64,000 nucleotides of DNA from Ruminococcus flavefaciens (GCA_015067005.1 SVNH01000001.1:62001-126000); one strand, 5' to 3'. Positions 33,455 through 42,678 are shown, counted from the first letter of the stretch. The notes: generated by a model from the letters alone, not told the origin. A program made the numbers and translations.

Positions 33455-34258
33455 TTAAGGAAGCTTATAGATCTGAGCGCACGAGATATGCTTTCCGGCA
33501 AAGAAAGTATCTTCGTTCTTATCAAAAAGCATCCTGCATATACTGAGAGTCGTATTATATTTTTGTGTGTTCCTTGTGTTGATGCATTTTGAGAATTCCG
33601 CAGTTATATTGCGGGGAGTGCGTACTTCATCGAGGAAAGAAAGCGATTCTTTCAGAAGGTGTGAGCTATGCGGATCAGCGGTGAGCTTATTGAGCATAGA
33701 GGCAGCTTTTTTTATGATACGGTTCTCGGCACGGTCGGGAGTAAAAACGTCATGACGCACATAAATGCGTTCACGGTGTACGAGATTACGCCGTATATTC
33801 TCAGAAAACATGATAGTTCCCTGAACCGACTTCAAATTTTCCTCGCGGCTCGTATAATTTGAGAGAACTCCGCTTTTTATGATTTTCATTGTTTCGCCGG
33901 CGAAAACGGATATGAAGTATTCCATGAAGTTTTTATCAGGATCAAAGCCTGAAAGACTGAAGGTGTATCCGCAGCGTTTGCAGAATTCTTCGCATAGTAC
34001 CTTCCGGGCATTGGGGATACCGCCCTCTGTACAAGGCAATATTTCTATCAGAGTTCCGTTAACGAGGCAGAGGAATCCGCAGTAAGAGCCTGCCATGAAA
34101 TGTCCGGTGCTGCTTTTTTTACTTGCAGTGATAACTTTTTTGCCTTCAGCTGAGCACATTTCGGCAATATCACTGAGTATTTCTGAAAGTCCGCTGTTTT
34201 CCGCAGAGGAGCCTATGATCCTTTCATTGGCTGATACGCAAATGTGTCTGGTGTACAT
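33455..34258 (-). CDS. mcrC: McrC-like restriction subunit, apparently lacking its nuclease domain
   Basis: A 267-residue protein matching the N-terminal and middle part of McrC: GFLCLVNGTLIEILPC, the FMEYFISVFAGE segment, LKSVQGTIMFSENIRRNLVHRERIYVRHDVFTPDRAENRIIKKA. McrC normally continues to about 350 residues with a PD-(D/E)XK nuclease; here the frame stops at QIYKLP shortly after the region that precedes it, and no D...DxK motif is seen. Loss of the nuclease would disable cutting by the pair unless another subunit supplies it. It lies 15 bp after mcrB in the same operon. Confidence 0.75.
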   Translation of the reverse strand: MYTRHICVSANERIIGSSAENSGLSEILSDIAEMCSAEGKKVITASKKSSTGHFMAGSYCGFLCLVNGTLIEILPCTEGGIPNARKVLCEEFCKRCGYTFSLSGFDPDKNFMEYFISVFAGETMKIIKSGVLSNYTSREENLKSVQGTIMFSENIRRNLVHRERIYVRHDVFTPDRAENRIIKKAASMLNKLTADPHSSHLLKESLSFLDEVRTPRNITAEFSKCINTRNTQKYNTTLSICRMLFDKNEDTFFAGKHISCAQIYKLP

Positions 34259-34273
34259 TGTATTCTCCGTTCA

Positions 34274-36031
34274 TCAGGAATTATGCTTGTATATGTTGAT
34301 AAAGTGTTCTTTGTTCCAGTTCATAGGATTACCGAGACGATAAAGCTTCTGACCGGAATCGAACTGCTGGACATATTTAGGTGTAATGCACTCAATGAAA
34401 GTATTCTCGTCATTCAGTATAAGCCGGATCCTTTCGTAGTCATCGAAGAAATACTCCTGAAGAAGCGGGATTATCTTTGTTAAGAAGACCTCTCTCAGTT
34501 CATAGATGTTTTTGATACAGCCATTGTTATTCATAAAATATGCGTGACCGATAGCGTGTTCGCGGTCGTAATAATACTCGATGCGCTCGTTGAGTGCAGT
34601 AAGCAGCTCGCATAGGTCAATATCATCACATTTTCCGAGAAGTGACGGCTCAGGCATCATTTCAATGAAATGGAATCTTCGTCTGAGAGCAATATCGAGC
34701 ATTGCGATCGAGCGGTCGGCAGTATTCATCGTACCGAGAATGTAAAGATTCGGCGGAACCGAGAACTCGGATTGTGAATACGGCAGGATAACAGAAGTTC
34801 CGCGCTTGGATTCTTCGATGAGAGTGATAAGTTCGCCGAATATCCTTGATATGTTTCCGCGGTTGATCTCGTCTATTATAGCCACAAAGTTTACTCGCGG
34901 ACTTTTGGCAGCCTTTTCGCAGAGCATCTTGAAAACTCCGCTGTATGGGCGATAAATGACCGTAGTATCAGCGTGTGCGGTGGAAGTATCATTGCCGTAT
35001 TTGTCAACTAATACAGGACGGATTCCCTCAACAAATTCTTCATAGCTCAGCGACTGATGAAATGTAGCGAATTTTATCTGACCTGATGCAGCGTATTTAT
35101 CATATTTTGCTTTCGTTGAAGCATATGGTTCGCCTTCGGGTATCTTCTGACCTTCGATAAGCTCAACTGCGTATTTAACGACATTATAGGTCTTTCCTGT
35201 TCCGGGAGGTCCATAGAGTATCTGGTTCAGCGGAGCGTTCAGAGTTTTAAGCTGATAGTCTGAAAGGCGTTCGGCTGACGGAGGTTTCTCTTCTTCGACA
35301 CTGAGCAGCTGCCACGACATAATGTCGAACAGCTTCATATTTTTGAATTTGAAATTGGCATTTCGGAAATCGAGGATCTTGCGGCAGTTCGGAATATAAC
35401 TCGTTATTTCATCGACTTTTTTCAGTTCGATACCGAGCTCTTTGTATACAGTGGAATCGGTAGCGCTTTCGCCAAGAATAGGGAATGTGAAAGGCTTCAT
35501 GCAGTGGAGTATCCTTGACAAAGCAAACACAGGCAGCCCGGAATCCCTGATCTTTGAATTTATCATTTTCTGGGCTGTATCGAACAGCATAATGTCGTTT
35601 TCGAGTTCGGAAAGGTTTATAAGCAGCTTGAAAAAGAACTGTATGGATTCAGACTTTTCAGCGATCGGCAAGTCTTTGAACGAAAATGGAGTCGTAAGGA
35701 ATTCCATTTCCTGTTTTTCGACTACATGGCTGAAAAGCATACGCGAGTTTTTGCTCCATATTTTCTCAAGATACTTGTCGAAAAGGAGCTTATCGTTGTG
35801 AAGCAGGTGGGTTTTCTGAATGTGATGCTTGCGTTCGTTTTTATCGTTTTTCCAGACTCCGAGTGAAAGGTAGTACAGCAGGTCGAGGTCGTTGTAGTCG
35901 ATAATGGAAGTTTTTCGCAGTTTGGCGTAACACTCCACCGCTTTTCGTACTGAACGGTATGTTCCGTCGAATTCATAAGGTAGTATCTCAGCTTTACGTT
36001 TTAGTTCATCAAAAGTGTTCGTTTTATCCAT
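34274..36031 (-). CDS. mcrB: McrB-like AAA+ GTPase of a type IV restriction system
   Basis: A 585-residue protein. Residues 1-260 form a family-specific N-terminal domain expected to bind modified DNA. The motor domain has Walker A YGPPGTGKT, Walker B VAIIDEINRGNISRIFGEL and the sensor GTMNTADRSIAMLDIALRRRF, all characteristic of McrB. McrB translocates DNA using GTP and drives cleavage by McrC at methylated cytosines. The partner here appears to lack its nuclease domain. The pair is transcribed towards the peptide cluster. Confidence 0.9.
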   Translation of the reverse strand: MDKTNTFDELKRKAEILPYEFDGTYRSVRKAVECYAKLRKTSIIDYNDLDLLYYLSLGVWKNDKNERKHHIQKTHLLHNDKLLFDKYLEKIWSKNSRMLFSHVVEKQEMEFLTTPFSFKDLPIAEKSESIQFFFKLLINLSELENDIMLFDTAQKMINSKIRDSGLPVFALSRILHCMKPFTFPILGESATDSTVYKELGIELKKVDEITSYIPNCRKILDFRNANFKFKNMKLFDIMSWQLLSVEEEKPPSAERLSDYQLKTLNAPLNQILYGPPGTGKTYNVVKYAVELIEGQKIPEGEPYASTKAKYDKYAASGQIKFATFHQSLSYEEFVEGIRPVLVDKYGNDTSTAHADTTVIYRPYSGVFKMLCEKAAKSPRVNFVAIIDEINRGNISRIFGELITLIEESKRGTSVILPYSQSEFSVPPNLYILGTMNTADRSIAMLDIALRRRFHFIEMMPEPSLLGKCDDIDLCELLTALNERIEYYYDREHAIGHAYFMNNNGCIKNIYELREVFLTKIIPLLQEYFFDDYERIRLILNDENTFIECITPKYVQQFDSGQKLYRLGNPMNWNKEHFINIYKHNS

Positions 36032-36154
36032 AATTATTACTGCCTTTCCAATAATATCCTAAAATAATTGTAGCATACACACAAACAGAAGTCAATAGTA
36101 TTTGAAGTTTTTACACATTATTCATAAATAGGGCTGTTTCAGGCTTACATTATA

Positions 36155-36189
36155 AAAGGGACGTGATAACATATTTATCACGTCCCTTT
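36155..36189. terminator. Terminator hairpin
   Basis: AAAGGGACGTGATA/TATCACGTCCCTTT hairpin flanked by A and T, just downstream of the XRE gene stop. Confidence 0.75.
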
Positions 36190-36198
36190 GGTATGCGG

Positions 36199-36792
36199 TC
36201 AGATTTTCCATTTGTCCTGATAGTATGCTCCGTGCTCGGTACAGTACCACACAAGTTTTCCTGAACGGCACAGAGGCATGGTTATGTGGATGTTCCATTC
36301 GGGATACTGCTTGAAAATTGTTGCGGAATTATCAGAAAGATATGCTACGAAAGAGATATAATGGTCTTTTTTCATTTCGTGGTCGGATGATATGAACCAT
36401 TCTCCGCCGATGTCCTCAACTTTGAGCATTTCTTCTTCGGAAGCTCTGACCGGTTCAAGCGGTGAGAGTACGTTTCCGCAGCAGGTAACAGCAGCTTCGG
36501 AAGTTGCTGTTATTATATTCCCGCATTTCCTGCATACATAGAGTTTAAGCTTTTTCATATTACCTTTCTCGCTTTCCTTTTTGTTTATTTCGCCAGACAG
36601 CAAGGTCTGGATGTCGGTTGCAAATATGTCGGCGAGCTCCGAGAGCAGAGAAATGTCCGGACATCCGTTGCCGCATTCCCACTTTGATACCGCCTTATCA
36701 CTGACATTCAGCCTTTCAGCAAGCTGTTTCTGTGTCATTCCTGATTCGCTTCTCAGCTGTTTTATGAGCAGACCTGTCTTTATCTGATCCAT
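36199..36792 (-). CDS. XRE regulator with C-terminal zinc-ribbon domain
   Basis: A 197-residue protein. The N-terminal HTH (LIKQLRSESGMTQKQLAERLNVSDKAVSKWECG) is of the type common in clostridial regulators. After a linker, a Cys4-like ribbon follows (YVCRKCGN...TCCGN), resembling desulfoferrodoxin-linked regulators, then a domain rich in His and Trp (HDHEMKKDHYISF-like) that may bind metal. AGGAGATG upstream supports the ATG at 36792. The target is unknown; nearby genes on both sides have their own promoters. Confidence 0.85.
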   Translation of the reverse strand: MDQIKTGLLIKQLRSESGMTQKQLAERLNVSDKAVSKWECGNGCPDISLLSELADIFATDIQTLLSGEINKKESEKGNMKKLKLYVCRKCGNIITATSEAAVTCCGNVLSPLEPVRASEEEMLKVEDIGGEWFISSDHEMKKDHYISFVAYLSDNSATIFKQYPEWNIHITMPLCRSGKLVWYCTEHGAYYQDKWKI

Positions 36793-36944
36793 TGTTTCAT
36801 CTCCTTTTATTTTTATTACCGGCTCTATTTTAATTTTACTCACTAACCATAAAAAAGTCAATCTACGTTCCGTGGAATAAGATACATCCGTATTTATTAA
36901 ATATGCAGCGAATACAAAAATGTTTGATTTTAACAAAATATCTA

Positions 36945-36973
36945 TTGAAAATCGGAAAGGAATGTGCTATAAT
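36945..36973 (+). promoter_or_regulatory. Promoter of the GGDEF gene
   Basis: TTGAAA (36945-36950), 17-bp spacer, TATAAT (36968-36973). The resulting leader RNA is about 120 nt; I see no recognisable riboswitch in it. Confidence 0.7.
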
Positions 36974-37100
36974 ATTAATCAGCAGCAAATATCCAGCATA
37001 ATTGATTAATGATTTATATAAAAACGTCTTGCCAATACAATGTGATATAACAGTTTTTGCTTCTTCGTAATGCATATTTAAGACAGCGGAAGAAGATCTT

Positions 37101-38156
37101 ATGGGGTGGACTATGGAAAAATTAAAGAAAATTATGGATGTTCTCTCGATGAATATCTATGGAGATCAGAATAAAAGACAATGCGACAAGAACATTGCAA
37201 TGTCAGTTATAGTATGCCTGTCTGCCGGTATCATGCTGATAATGAATATTCTTCGCCATTCTACGCTTATGACGATAACTTCTGTTATCCTTGTAGCAGG
37301 ATTTGCAGTTACAGGCGTAATAGCCGGCGTTTTTAAAAGCAGCAAGGTATCTTCTGTGATAATGGCAATAATCCTTACGGGAGTTTTTACGGTTTTCCCG
37401 ATTTCCGGAGGTAATGAGGGATTTGCAGTTCTTTGGCTGCTGCTGATACCTCTTTTCAGTATAAGTCTGTTCGGCGTTAAGATAGGTATAGGCATGAATA
37501 CCTATTTTATCGTTCTCATAATATCATTGTTCTATACTCCTTTGAATACGTATATCTATGATCTGTATACAAGCAATTTTATGCATCGTTTTCCTGTTCT
37601 GTTTATCGCGGATTCTGCAACAGCTCAGTTTCTGGCGCTCGGCTCGGAATACTATTACAGAACTACCCGTTTGCAGTTATACACAGATGATATGACGGGG
37701 GTATTCAACCGTAAGTATTTCATGGAATTGCTTGAAAAGCCTGAGGGACTGAAAACAGAATTGTGTATAGTTGCAATAGATATAAACGGTCTGAAAGCAA
37801 CAAACGATACACTCGGACACATCGCAGGTGACGAGCTGATATGTGCGGTGCCTGTATTTGTAAAGAAAGCTTTTGGCGAGGACGTTATTCTTTCAAGAAT
37901 GGGCGGCGATGAATTTGCTATCCTTGCATACAGCAGCCGGAATTCGACAGAAGAAAAAGTAAAAATGATGAAGGAGTATGCAGTTGCTCATAAAGGCAAT
38001 ATGATAAACGAGGTATTCCTTTCGGCTGGTATTGCCTGCCGTTCTGATTTTCCGGAGCTCACGCCGGAAGGACTTTATCAGAAAGCTGATAAGTTTATGT
38101 ATGAGGATAAATCGGAGTTTTACAGACAAAAAGGTCACGACAGAAGACACAGATAA
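37101..38156 (+). CDS. Membrane diguanylate cyclase (GGDEF domain)
   Basis: A 351-residue protein with six hydrophobic segments in the first 190 residues and a cytoplasmic GGDEF domain. The domain begins at DDMTGVFNRKYF, has the substrate Asn-Asp region IDINGLKATNDTLGHIAGD and the intact signature SRMGGDEFAIL, so it should synthesise cyclic di-GMP. An ATG at 37113 is an alternative start. The membrane part resembles small-ligand-sensing modules without a large external domain. A single gene with its own promoter. Confidence 0.9.
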   Translation: MGWTMEKLKKIMDVLSMNIYGDQNKRQCDKNIAMSVIVCLSAGIMLIMNILRHSTLMTITSVILVAGFAVTGVIAGVFKSSKVSSVIMAIILTGVFTVFPISGGNEGFAVLWLLLIPLFSISLFGVKIGIGMNTYFIVLIISLFYTPLNTYIYDLYTSNFMHRFPVLFIADSATAQFLALGSEYYYRTTRLQLYTDDMTGVFNRKYFMELLEKPEGLKTELCIVAIDINGLKATNDTLGHIAGDELICAVPVFVKKAFGEDVILSRMGGDEFAILAYSSRNSTEEKVKMMKEYAVAHKGNMINEVFLSAGIACRSDFPELTPEGLYQKADKFMYEDKSEFYRQKGHDRRHR

Positions 38157-38193
38157 AATACAGATCTGAACTGTTACAGAAGGAGGAATTCGT

Positions 38194-38703
38194 ATGGGAT
38201 TGTTTTCAAGGCTTTTCGGAGATAAAGCCGCTATAATTGACGATATTGCAGCCGCTAAAAGGCAGGAGGCATTAGACCGTCTTGAAAGTGAGCGTGAAAC
38301 TGCTGATGCCGTTCCGCATCCTGCTGAATATACAGAAGCTGTACCTCAGGCAGAGCCTTCGGGCTTTTCATGGGGACCTGATATGCCGGATGAGGAAAAC
38401 CAGTACAATTTCAACGGTACATATAAGGAATACTTTAATGATGTGTTCAGAAGCGAGTTCTCAAACTATAAAATAGAATCATCAGATGCTTATAACGGCA
38501 AAGCTGTGATATTCACATTCTGGGAAGGCGGAAGAAAAGCTCTTGTAGTTGAAGTGCTTTCGCAGAAAAGCTCCGTGTTTAAGCTTCGGGCTGACTGCAA
38601 AGCGGAGGGAGTTCCTTATCTTCGCTATTATTACGATCACCACGGTTGGTGGAATACAAGAGAGTACGTCAAACAGCGTACACACAAAGCCCTCGCTGGC
38701 TGA
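38194..38703 (+). CDS. Hypothetical protein
   Basis: A 169-residue soluble protein preceded by GAAGGAGG. It starts MGLFSRLFGDK, a segment that often associates with membranes. A charged, Pro/Glu-rich linker follows (residues 35-65), and a C-terminal domain of about 100 residues contains YFNDVFRSEFSNYKI and YYDHHGWWNTREYVKQR. The C-terminal domain looks like a small unknown fold present in Ruminococcus proteins. It ends 11 bp before the structured RNA of the reverse transcriptase. Confidence 0.7.
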   Translation: MGLFSRLFGDKAAIIDDIAAAKRQEALDRLESERETADAVPHPAEYTEAVPQAEPSGFSWGPDMPDEENQYNFNGTYKEYFNDVFRSEFSNYKIESSDAYNGKAVIFTFWEGGRKALVVEVLSQKSSVFKLRADCKAEGVPYLRYYYDHHGWWNTREYVKQRTHKALAG

Positions 38704-38713
38704 TAAACTGAAT

Positions 38714-38849
38714 AAAACAGAAAGAGAACGCCTATGCGCCTGTGACGGATCAGGCACGATCCTGCGATCGGCTTCGCAGGCAGCCGGATCGTGTACGGTC
38801 TTGTACCTCCAAGAATTTTCTTGGATTTAACGATTTCTCTTTCTGTTTT
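38714..38849 (+). ncRNA. Multi-hairpin RNA preceding the reverse transcriptase
   Basis: A 15-bp outer stem AAAACAGAAAGAGAA (38714-38728) / TTCTCTTTCTGTTTT (38835-38849) encloses four hairpins: GCCTG/CAGGC (38738-38755), ACGATCC/GGATCGT (38756-38792, with inner TGCGA/TCGCA), GTAC/GTAC (38793-38806) and CCAAGA/TCTTGG (38809-38824). Nearly every base of the enclosed segment is in a stem. The element ends 21 bp before the reverse transcriptase ATG. It may be the template or cofactor RNA of that enzyme, or a complex terminator of the previous gene. Confidence 0.65.
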
Positions 38850-38870
38850 TATTTTTATGAAGGTGAAGCA

Positions 38871-40061
38871 ATGTCGATACTTGATAGGCTTATTCAGCGC
38901 GAAAGCTGGGAAAGCTTCTATAAATACAAATGCTCGCTTACCGGCAGCACTAAATTCTGTAAGGAACTCAGAAGCTTTATTGACAGCGAAGCTTATATTC
39001 CGGTATGTGAGAAAATAAGACGCGGAGAAGCTTTTGCGCTTCCGGGAAAGTCTGTGATAAGCAAGCTTGATACTCAGAAAAAGCGGATCGTATATACCTA
39101 TCCGGCGGCTGAAAACATGGTGCTCAAGCTGCTGACGCATCTGCTGCTAAGGAAGTATGACCGGCTGTTCAGCGGCGGACTTTATTCCTTCCGTCCGAAC
39201 AGGACCGCCAAGGATGCTATACGGAAATTAGCGAAAACTCCGCATATAAACGAGATGTACTCTTACAAAGCGGATATAAGCAATTACTTTAATTCTGTTC
39301 CCGTAGAGAAGCTCCTGCCTATGCTGAAAGAGGTTGTAGCTGATGATGACGAGCTTTACGATTTCCTCAGCATTTTGCTTTCAGAACCACGGGTTATAGA
39401 AGGAAATGCCATTATTACCGAAGAAAAAGGCATAATGGCAGGAACTCCGCTTTCGGCTTTTTATGCGAATCTGTATCTCATGGAGCTTGACAGGTATTTT
39501 TGTGAAAAAGACATCCCCTATGGACGTTACTCCGATGATATTATTCTGTTTGCGGAGTCAGAACAGAAATGTGAGGAATATGTCAGCTTTCTGCGCGGGT
39601 TTATCAATGAACGCGGTTTAAAGCTGAATCCCTCAAAGGAATGCTTCAGTGCGCCGGGAGAAGGCTGGAGCTTCCTCGGCTTTTCGTACAATAACGGCGT
39701 TATAGACATAGCGCCTGTATCAGTAAAAAAGATGAAAAGCAAAATGCGCCGCAAAGCAAGAGCCTTACAGCGCTGGAAGCAGCGCAGCGGAATAAACGCG
39801 GAAAAAGCTGCCCTCGCTTTTATACGGATATTCAACAGAAAGCTTTTTGAGGCTTCCGAAGACAGTGACCTGACATGGAATAAATGGTTCTTTTCGGTGA
39901 TTAATACAGATGCAAGTCTGCGTAATATTGACAACTATGCACAAGACTGCGTGCGCTTTCTCATCACAGGCAAGCGTACAAAATCAAGATTCGATGTCAG
40001 ATATGAGGATATACGCCGCTTAGGACTTCGCAGTCTGGTACATGAATACTATTCGGGTTAG
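38871..40061 (+). CDS. Stand-alone reverse transcriptase
   Basis: A 396-residue RNA-directed DNA polymerase with the standard RT fingers and palm: YSFRPNRTAKDAI, motif A YKADISNYFNSV (Asp135), GTPLSAFYANLYLMELD, and the catalytic GRYSDDIILFA (Asp222, Asp223), then WSFLGFSYNNGVI. It resembles group II-like and 'unknown group' RTs. There is no maturase X or HNH domain, no retron VTG motif and no variable-repeat neighbour. Such solitary RTs with an adjacent RNA are often anti-phage systems (DRT types). The structured RNA directly upstream supports that idea. Confidence 0.85.
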   Translation: MSILDRLIQRESWESFYKYKCSLTGSTKFCKELRSFIDSEAYIPVCEKIRRGEAFALPGKSVISKLDTQKKRIVYTYPAAENMVLKLLTHLLLRKYDRLFSGGLYSFRPNRTAKDAIRKLAKTPHINEMYSYKADISNYFNSVPVEKLLPMLKEVVADDDELYDFLSILLSEPRVIEGNAIITEEKGIMAGTPLSAFYANLYLMELDRYFCEKDIPYGRYSDDIILFAESEQKCEEYVSFLRGFINERGLKLNPSKECFSAPGEGWSFLGFSYNNGVIDIAPVSVKKMKSKMRRKARALQRWKQRSGINAEKAALAFIRIFNRKLFEASEDSDLTWNKWFFSVINTDASLRNIDNYAQDCVRFLITGKRTKSRFDVRYEDIRRLGLRSLVHEYYSG

Positions 40062-40138
40062 ACGATTTGCAGGCTTCTGCCGAGAATAGCCTTTTTATAC
40101 ATCTGCCACAGCCTTCCGCCGGATAAATCATATTACAG

Positions 40139-40167
40139 TTGATTTATTTAACGCAGCATGATATAAT
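40139..40167 (+). promoter_or_regulatory. Promoter of the lipoprotein gene
   Basis: TTGATT (40139-40144), 17-bp spacer, TATAAT (40162-40167). Confidence 0.6.
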
Positions 40168-40210
40168 AGTATTGTTACAGTAAAGCTGTATCAGGAAGGA
40201 ACTAAAGATA

Positions 40211-40723
40211 ATGAAAAGAATTAAATCAAAGATCGTACTGGCTTTAACGGTTGCGGTATGCTCACTGACAGGCTGCGGTAAGGTCGGTTCGGGCTCCAAA
40301 AATGACGTAAAGAATAACGCTGACACCTCTGCTTTAACGACTGCTTCGGCATCATCAGAAAGTGCTTCAACAATTGTCACGACTCTTGCTGATAAAACAG
40401 AAGCTGCATCAGCTGTGCAGAGCGAAAGTAAAGCGGATGCTCTTACAGAGGAGCAGGCACTGGATGCGATCAAGAATTATTGTTTCAGTCGTAATCCGGG
40501 TCTGAAAGACATGGTGGAATCGGGAGAATACAATATCTATTGGAATGTTATTTCAAATGATGCCAATGAAATAGTTGTTTTGTACAGAGCCTATACTTCC
40601 GCACAAATGCGCTATTATATCAGCAAGGCTTCGGGAGAAACTTATGTCACCGAACTGGTTCCCGGAATAATAGATGAGGAACAGCGTACAGATGAAAACT
40701 TTAATATAAGAGATTACTTATAA
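40211..40723 (+). CDS. Lipoprotein of unknown function
   Basis: A 170-residue secreted protein with lipoprotein signal and lipobox SLTGC. A low-complexity Ser/Thr/Ala linker of about 60 residues follows, and then a small domain (EEQALDAIKNYCFSRNPGL...YNIYWNVISNDANEIVVLYRAYTSAQMRYYIS). The C-terminal domain is of the small alpha/beta kind often found in surface lipoproteins of Clostridia. No catalytic motif is visible. Confidence 0.8.
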   Translation: MKRIKSKIVLALTVAVCSLTGCGKVGSGSKNDVKNNADTSALTTASASSESASTIVTTLADKTEAASAVQSESKADALTEEQALDAIKNYCFSRNPGLKDMVESGEYNIYWNVISNDANEIVVLYRAYTSAQMRYYISKASGETYVTELVPGIIDEEQRTDENFNIRDYL

Positions 40724-40758
40724 TATAAACACTTTATCGGTTTAGTCTTTTGTAGTTC

Positions 40759-40782
40759 GAGCCTCCTTGGGAGGCTCATTTT
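40759..40782 (+). terminator. Terminator
   Basis: GAGCCTCC/GGAGGCTC hairpin followed by ATTTTG. Confidence 0.7.
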
Positions 40783-40929
40783 GTTAAATAACATTGGAAG
40801 CAAGCGGCTAAATGGGACTTCAGAAAAATTTCTATGAAAATTTTTTCAAAAAAGTGTTACACCTGAACGTTACAGTGCGTTTATATAAGTGAAGGACAGA
40901 TCTGAACCTGAAAACAAAGGAGGAAGTGT

Positions 40930-41490
40930 ATGACTGATAATGAAATACTGAGTCTGATGCGGGAAAAGCCGCCGGAGGGACAACGCGCACTATTTGACAA
41001 ATATTACAGCTATGTATATTCCATAGTAAACAGGATACTAAGCGGAAACGGAAGTCCCGATGATGCGGAGGAATGCGTCATTGACGTGTTTGCATCGGTC
41101 ATGATGAAGCTTGTTCCTGACGATGACTGCTCATTGAAGTCGTACATCGGCACAGCTGCGCGGAATACCGCAATAAGCATGAGCCGCTCACTTGTATTAA
41201 AAACTGGCAGGAACATATCCGCAGACGATGAGAATATGGCAGAGATCGCAGACGATGAGAATATCGAAGCAAACGCCGATAGAGCCGAAACATCTGAGAT
41301 CCTGCTGAAAAAGGTCTCCGAACTCGGACCTCCCGATTCTATCATTATTATTCAGAAATACTACTATGATAAAAGTTCAAAGGAAATAGCAAAAATGGTC
41401 GGACTTAACTCGGCAGCAGTAAGAATGCGCTGCGGAAGAGCAATGAAGCGTCTGAAAAAACTCCTTGAAGCTGACGGTATTACTCTATAA
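40930..41490 (+). CDS. ECF-type RNA polymerase sigma factor
   Basis: A 186-residue sigma factor. Region 2 spans ALFDKYYSYVYSIVNRIL and AEECVIDVFASVMMKL; region 4 includes SIIIIQKYYYDKSSKEIAKMVGLNSAAVRMRCGRAMKRLKKLL, an HTH that contacts the -35 element. The linker between them is longer than usual and acidic. It is followed 12 bp downstream by a membrane protein that is probably its anti-sigma factor. Ribosome site AAAGGAGGAAG. Confidence 0.9.
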   Translation: MTDNEILSLMREKPPEGQRALFDKYYSYVYSIVNRILSGNGSPDDAEECVIDVFASVMMKLVPDDDCSLKSYIGTAARNTAISMSRSLVLKTGRNISADDENMAEIADDENIEANADRAETSEILLKKVSELGPPDSIIIIQKYYYDKSSKEIAKMVGLNSAAVRMRCGRAMKRLKKLLEADGITL

Positions 41491-41502
41491 AGGAGGATGA
41501 AT

Positions 41503-42603
41503 ATGAATAATAAGAAGAAAATTATTGACACTCTCCGCAGCGCAGACAAGGCTTCTGTGGAGAAATTAATGGCTGAGGAAGCAAAGAAGAACGAGATATT
41601 TGCAAAGGCACAGCGCAGAGCAAATATCGAACAGTCCGAATACGCATATAGTGTAAGCGGCGTTGAAAAGTATGAGAGGAGAATCAGTATGACAAGAATA
41701 ATCAGCATAGCTGCATCAGTGGTACTTGTGACAGGATTTATAGGCGGAGGGGCATATCTGATGAATAAGTCACCTAAGCATCCTGAGTCTGAAACGATTG
41801 CAACCGTTACTGAATCGGAGACAACAACTGTCGCAGATACAACCGCTGCAAATGCAGTTACTACTACCACAGAACAGACAACAGAGGAGCAGAATAATAA
41901 GTTCAGCGTAACAAAGGAAGAACTCATCGAAAAGATTAAGGATAATAATAGCGTGAATTATTTTGATAAGTTCTCGGCAGATTATACTATCTGGATGAAT
42001 GAGCGCCTTGAATATCATAAAGAGCCCGAAACTCTCACAGGTAAGATATATATTGATGAGGTGGCTATGACAGCTTCTGAAACAGAAGAGATATATGTTA
42101 ACGATAAACTCAAAAACAAGACACTTTGTGCAGTTAAGGATAAGCATTTCTATCAGGCTGATGAAGTGTGGACAGAAACAGATTTCGTAAACGGCGGATA
42201 CAAATTCCTTGAAACTCCGGAAAAATACTATTATGTGAAAGACAATAATTCAGATAAGGTGTTTGTCACACCTGGCGGCAGAAGTGTGAATATAGACGTT
42301 TACGCTCCGGAAAACTGGGAAATAACAGGAGAAAGAACAGAAAACGGCAGAAAGATAGTATCAGTAAGCGGTGTCCAGAAAGGCGATAACAACTACGCAG
42401 GCATTTATCGTGAACTCACTTATACCGGAGAAGTTGACGCTGCAACAGGTATTACGCTTTCTTATGTTGAGTACGACAGCGACGGAAACAATACTTGCTC
42501 ATATAAGATGACAAACTATAAGTTCGACGACGATGCAGTAGAGTTCAGAACAGCTGCTGATATAATAAGCGAGATCGAAAACGGCGGTTATACGAAGAAA
42601 TGA
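41503..42603 (+). CDS. Membrane-anchored probable anti-sigma factor
   Basis: About 366 residues from the ATG at 41503, six bases after AGGAGG. The N-terminal 65 residues are cytoplasmic and charged (where ECF sigma binding would occur), then one membrane segment (RIISIAASVVLVTGFIGGGAYL), a Thr-rich linker and a large external beta-rich domain with several Tyr/Asp motifs. It has no zinc-binding HxxxCxxC motif, so the anti-sigma role is inferred from the gene pair. The external domain may sense an envelope signal. Confidence 0.75.
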   Translation: MNNKKKIIDTLRSADKASVEKLMAEEAKKNEIFAKAQRRANIEQSEYAYSVSGVEKYERRISMTRIISIAASVVLVTGFIGGGAYLMNKSPKHPESETIATVTESETTTVADTTAANAVTTTTEQTTEEQNNKFSVTKEELIEKIKDNNSVNYFDKFSADYTIWMNERLEYHKEPETLTGKIYIDEVAMTASETEEIYVNDKLKNKTLCAVKDKHFYQADEVWTETDFVNGGYKFLETPEKYYYVKDNNSDKVFVTPGGRSVNIDVYAPENWEITGERTENGRKIVSVSGVQKGDNNYAGIYRELTYTGEVDAATGITLSYVEYDSDGNNTCSYKMTNYKFDDDAVEFRTAADIISEIENGGYTKK

Positions 42604-42650
42604 AGCGATTCACTGAACTATCCGGAAACAGCGATGAATAATGAAACGGA

Positions 42651-42678
42651 AAGTCCCCGCATTTGCGGGGACTTTTAT
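42651..42678 (+). terminator. Terminator of the sigma/anti-sigma operon
   Basis: AAGTCCCCGCA/TGCGGGGACTT hairpin followed by TTATAT. A near-identical hairpin lies at 48651-48671 inside the island. Confidence 0.75.

Noticed and set aside
36974-37100. A riboswitch in the long leader of the GGDEF gene
   Set aside because: The leader is AT-rich and I could not find the conserved cores of cyclic di-GMP or other known riboswitches.
38714-40061. A retron or diversity-generating retroelement
   Set aside because: The RT lacks the retron VTG motif and the DGR SQ motif, and no template/variable repeat pair is visible; the YSDD and the FLGF region look group II-like or of an unclassified group.
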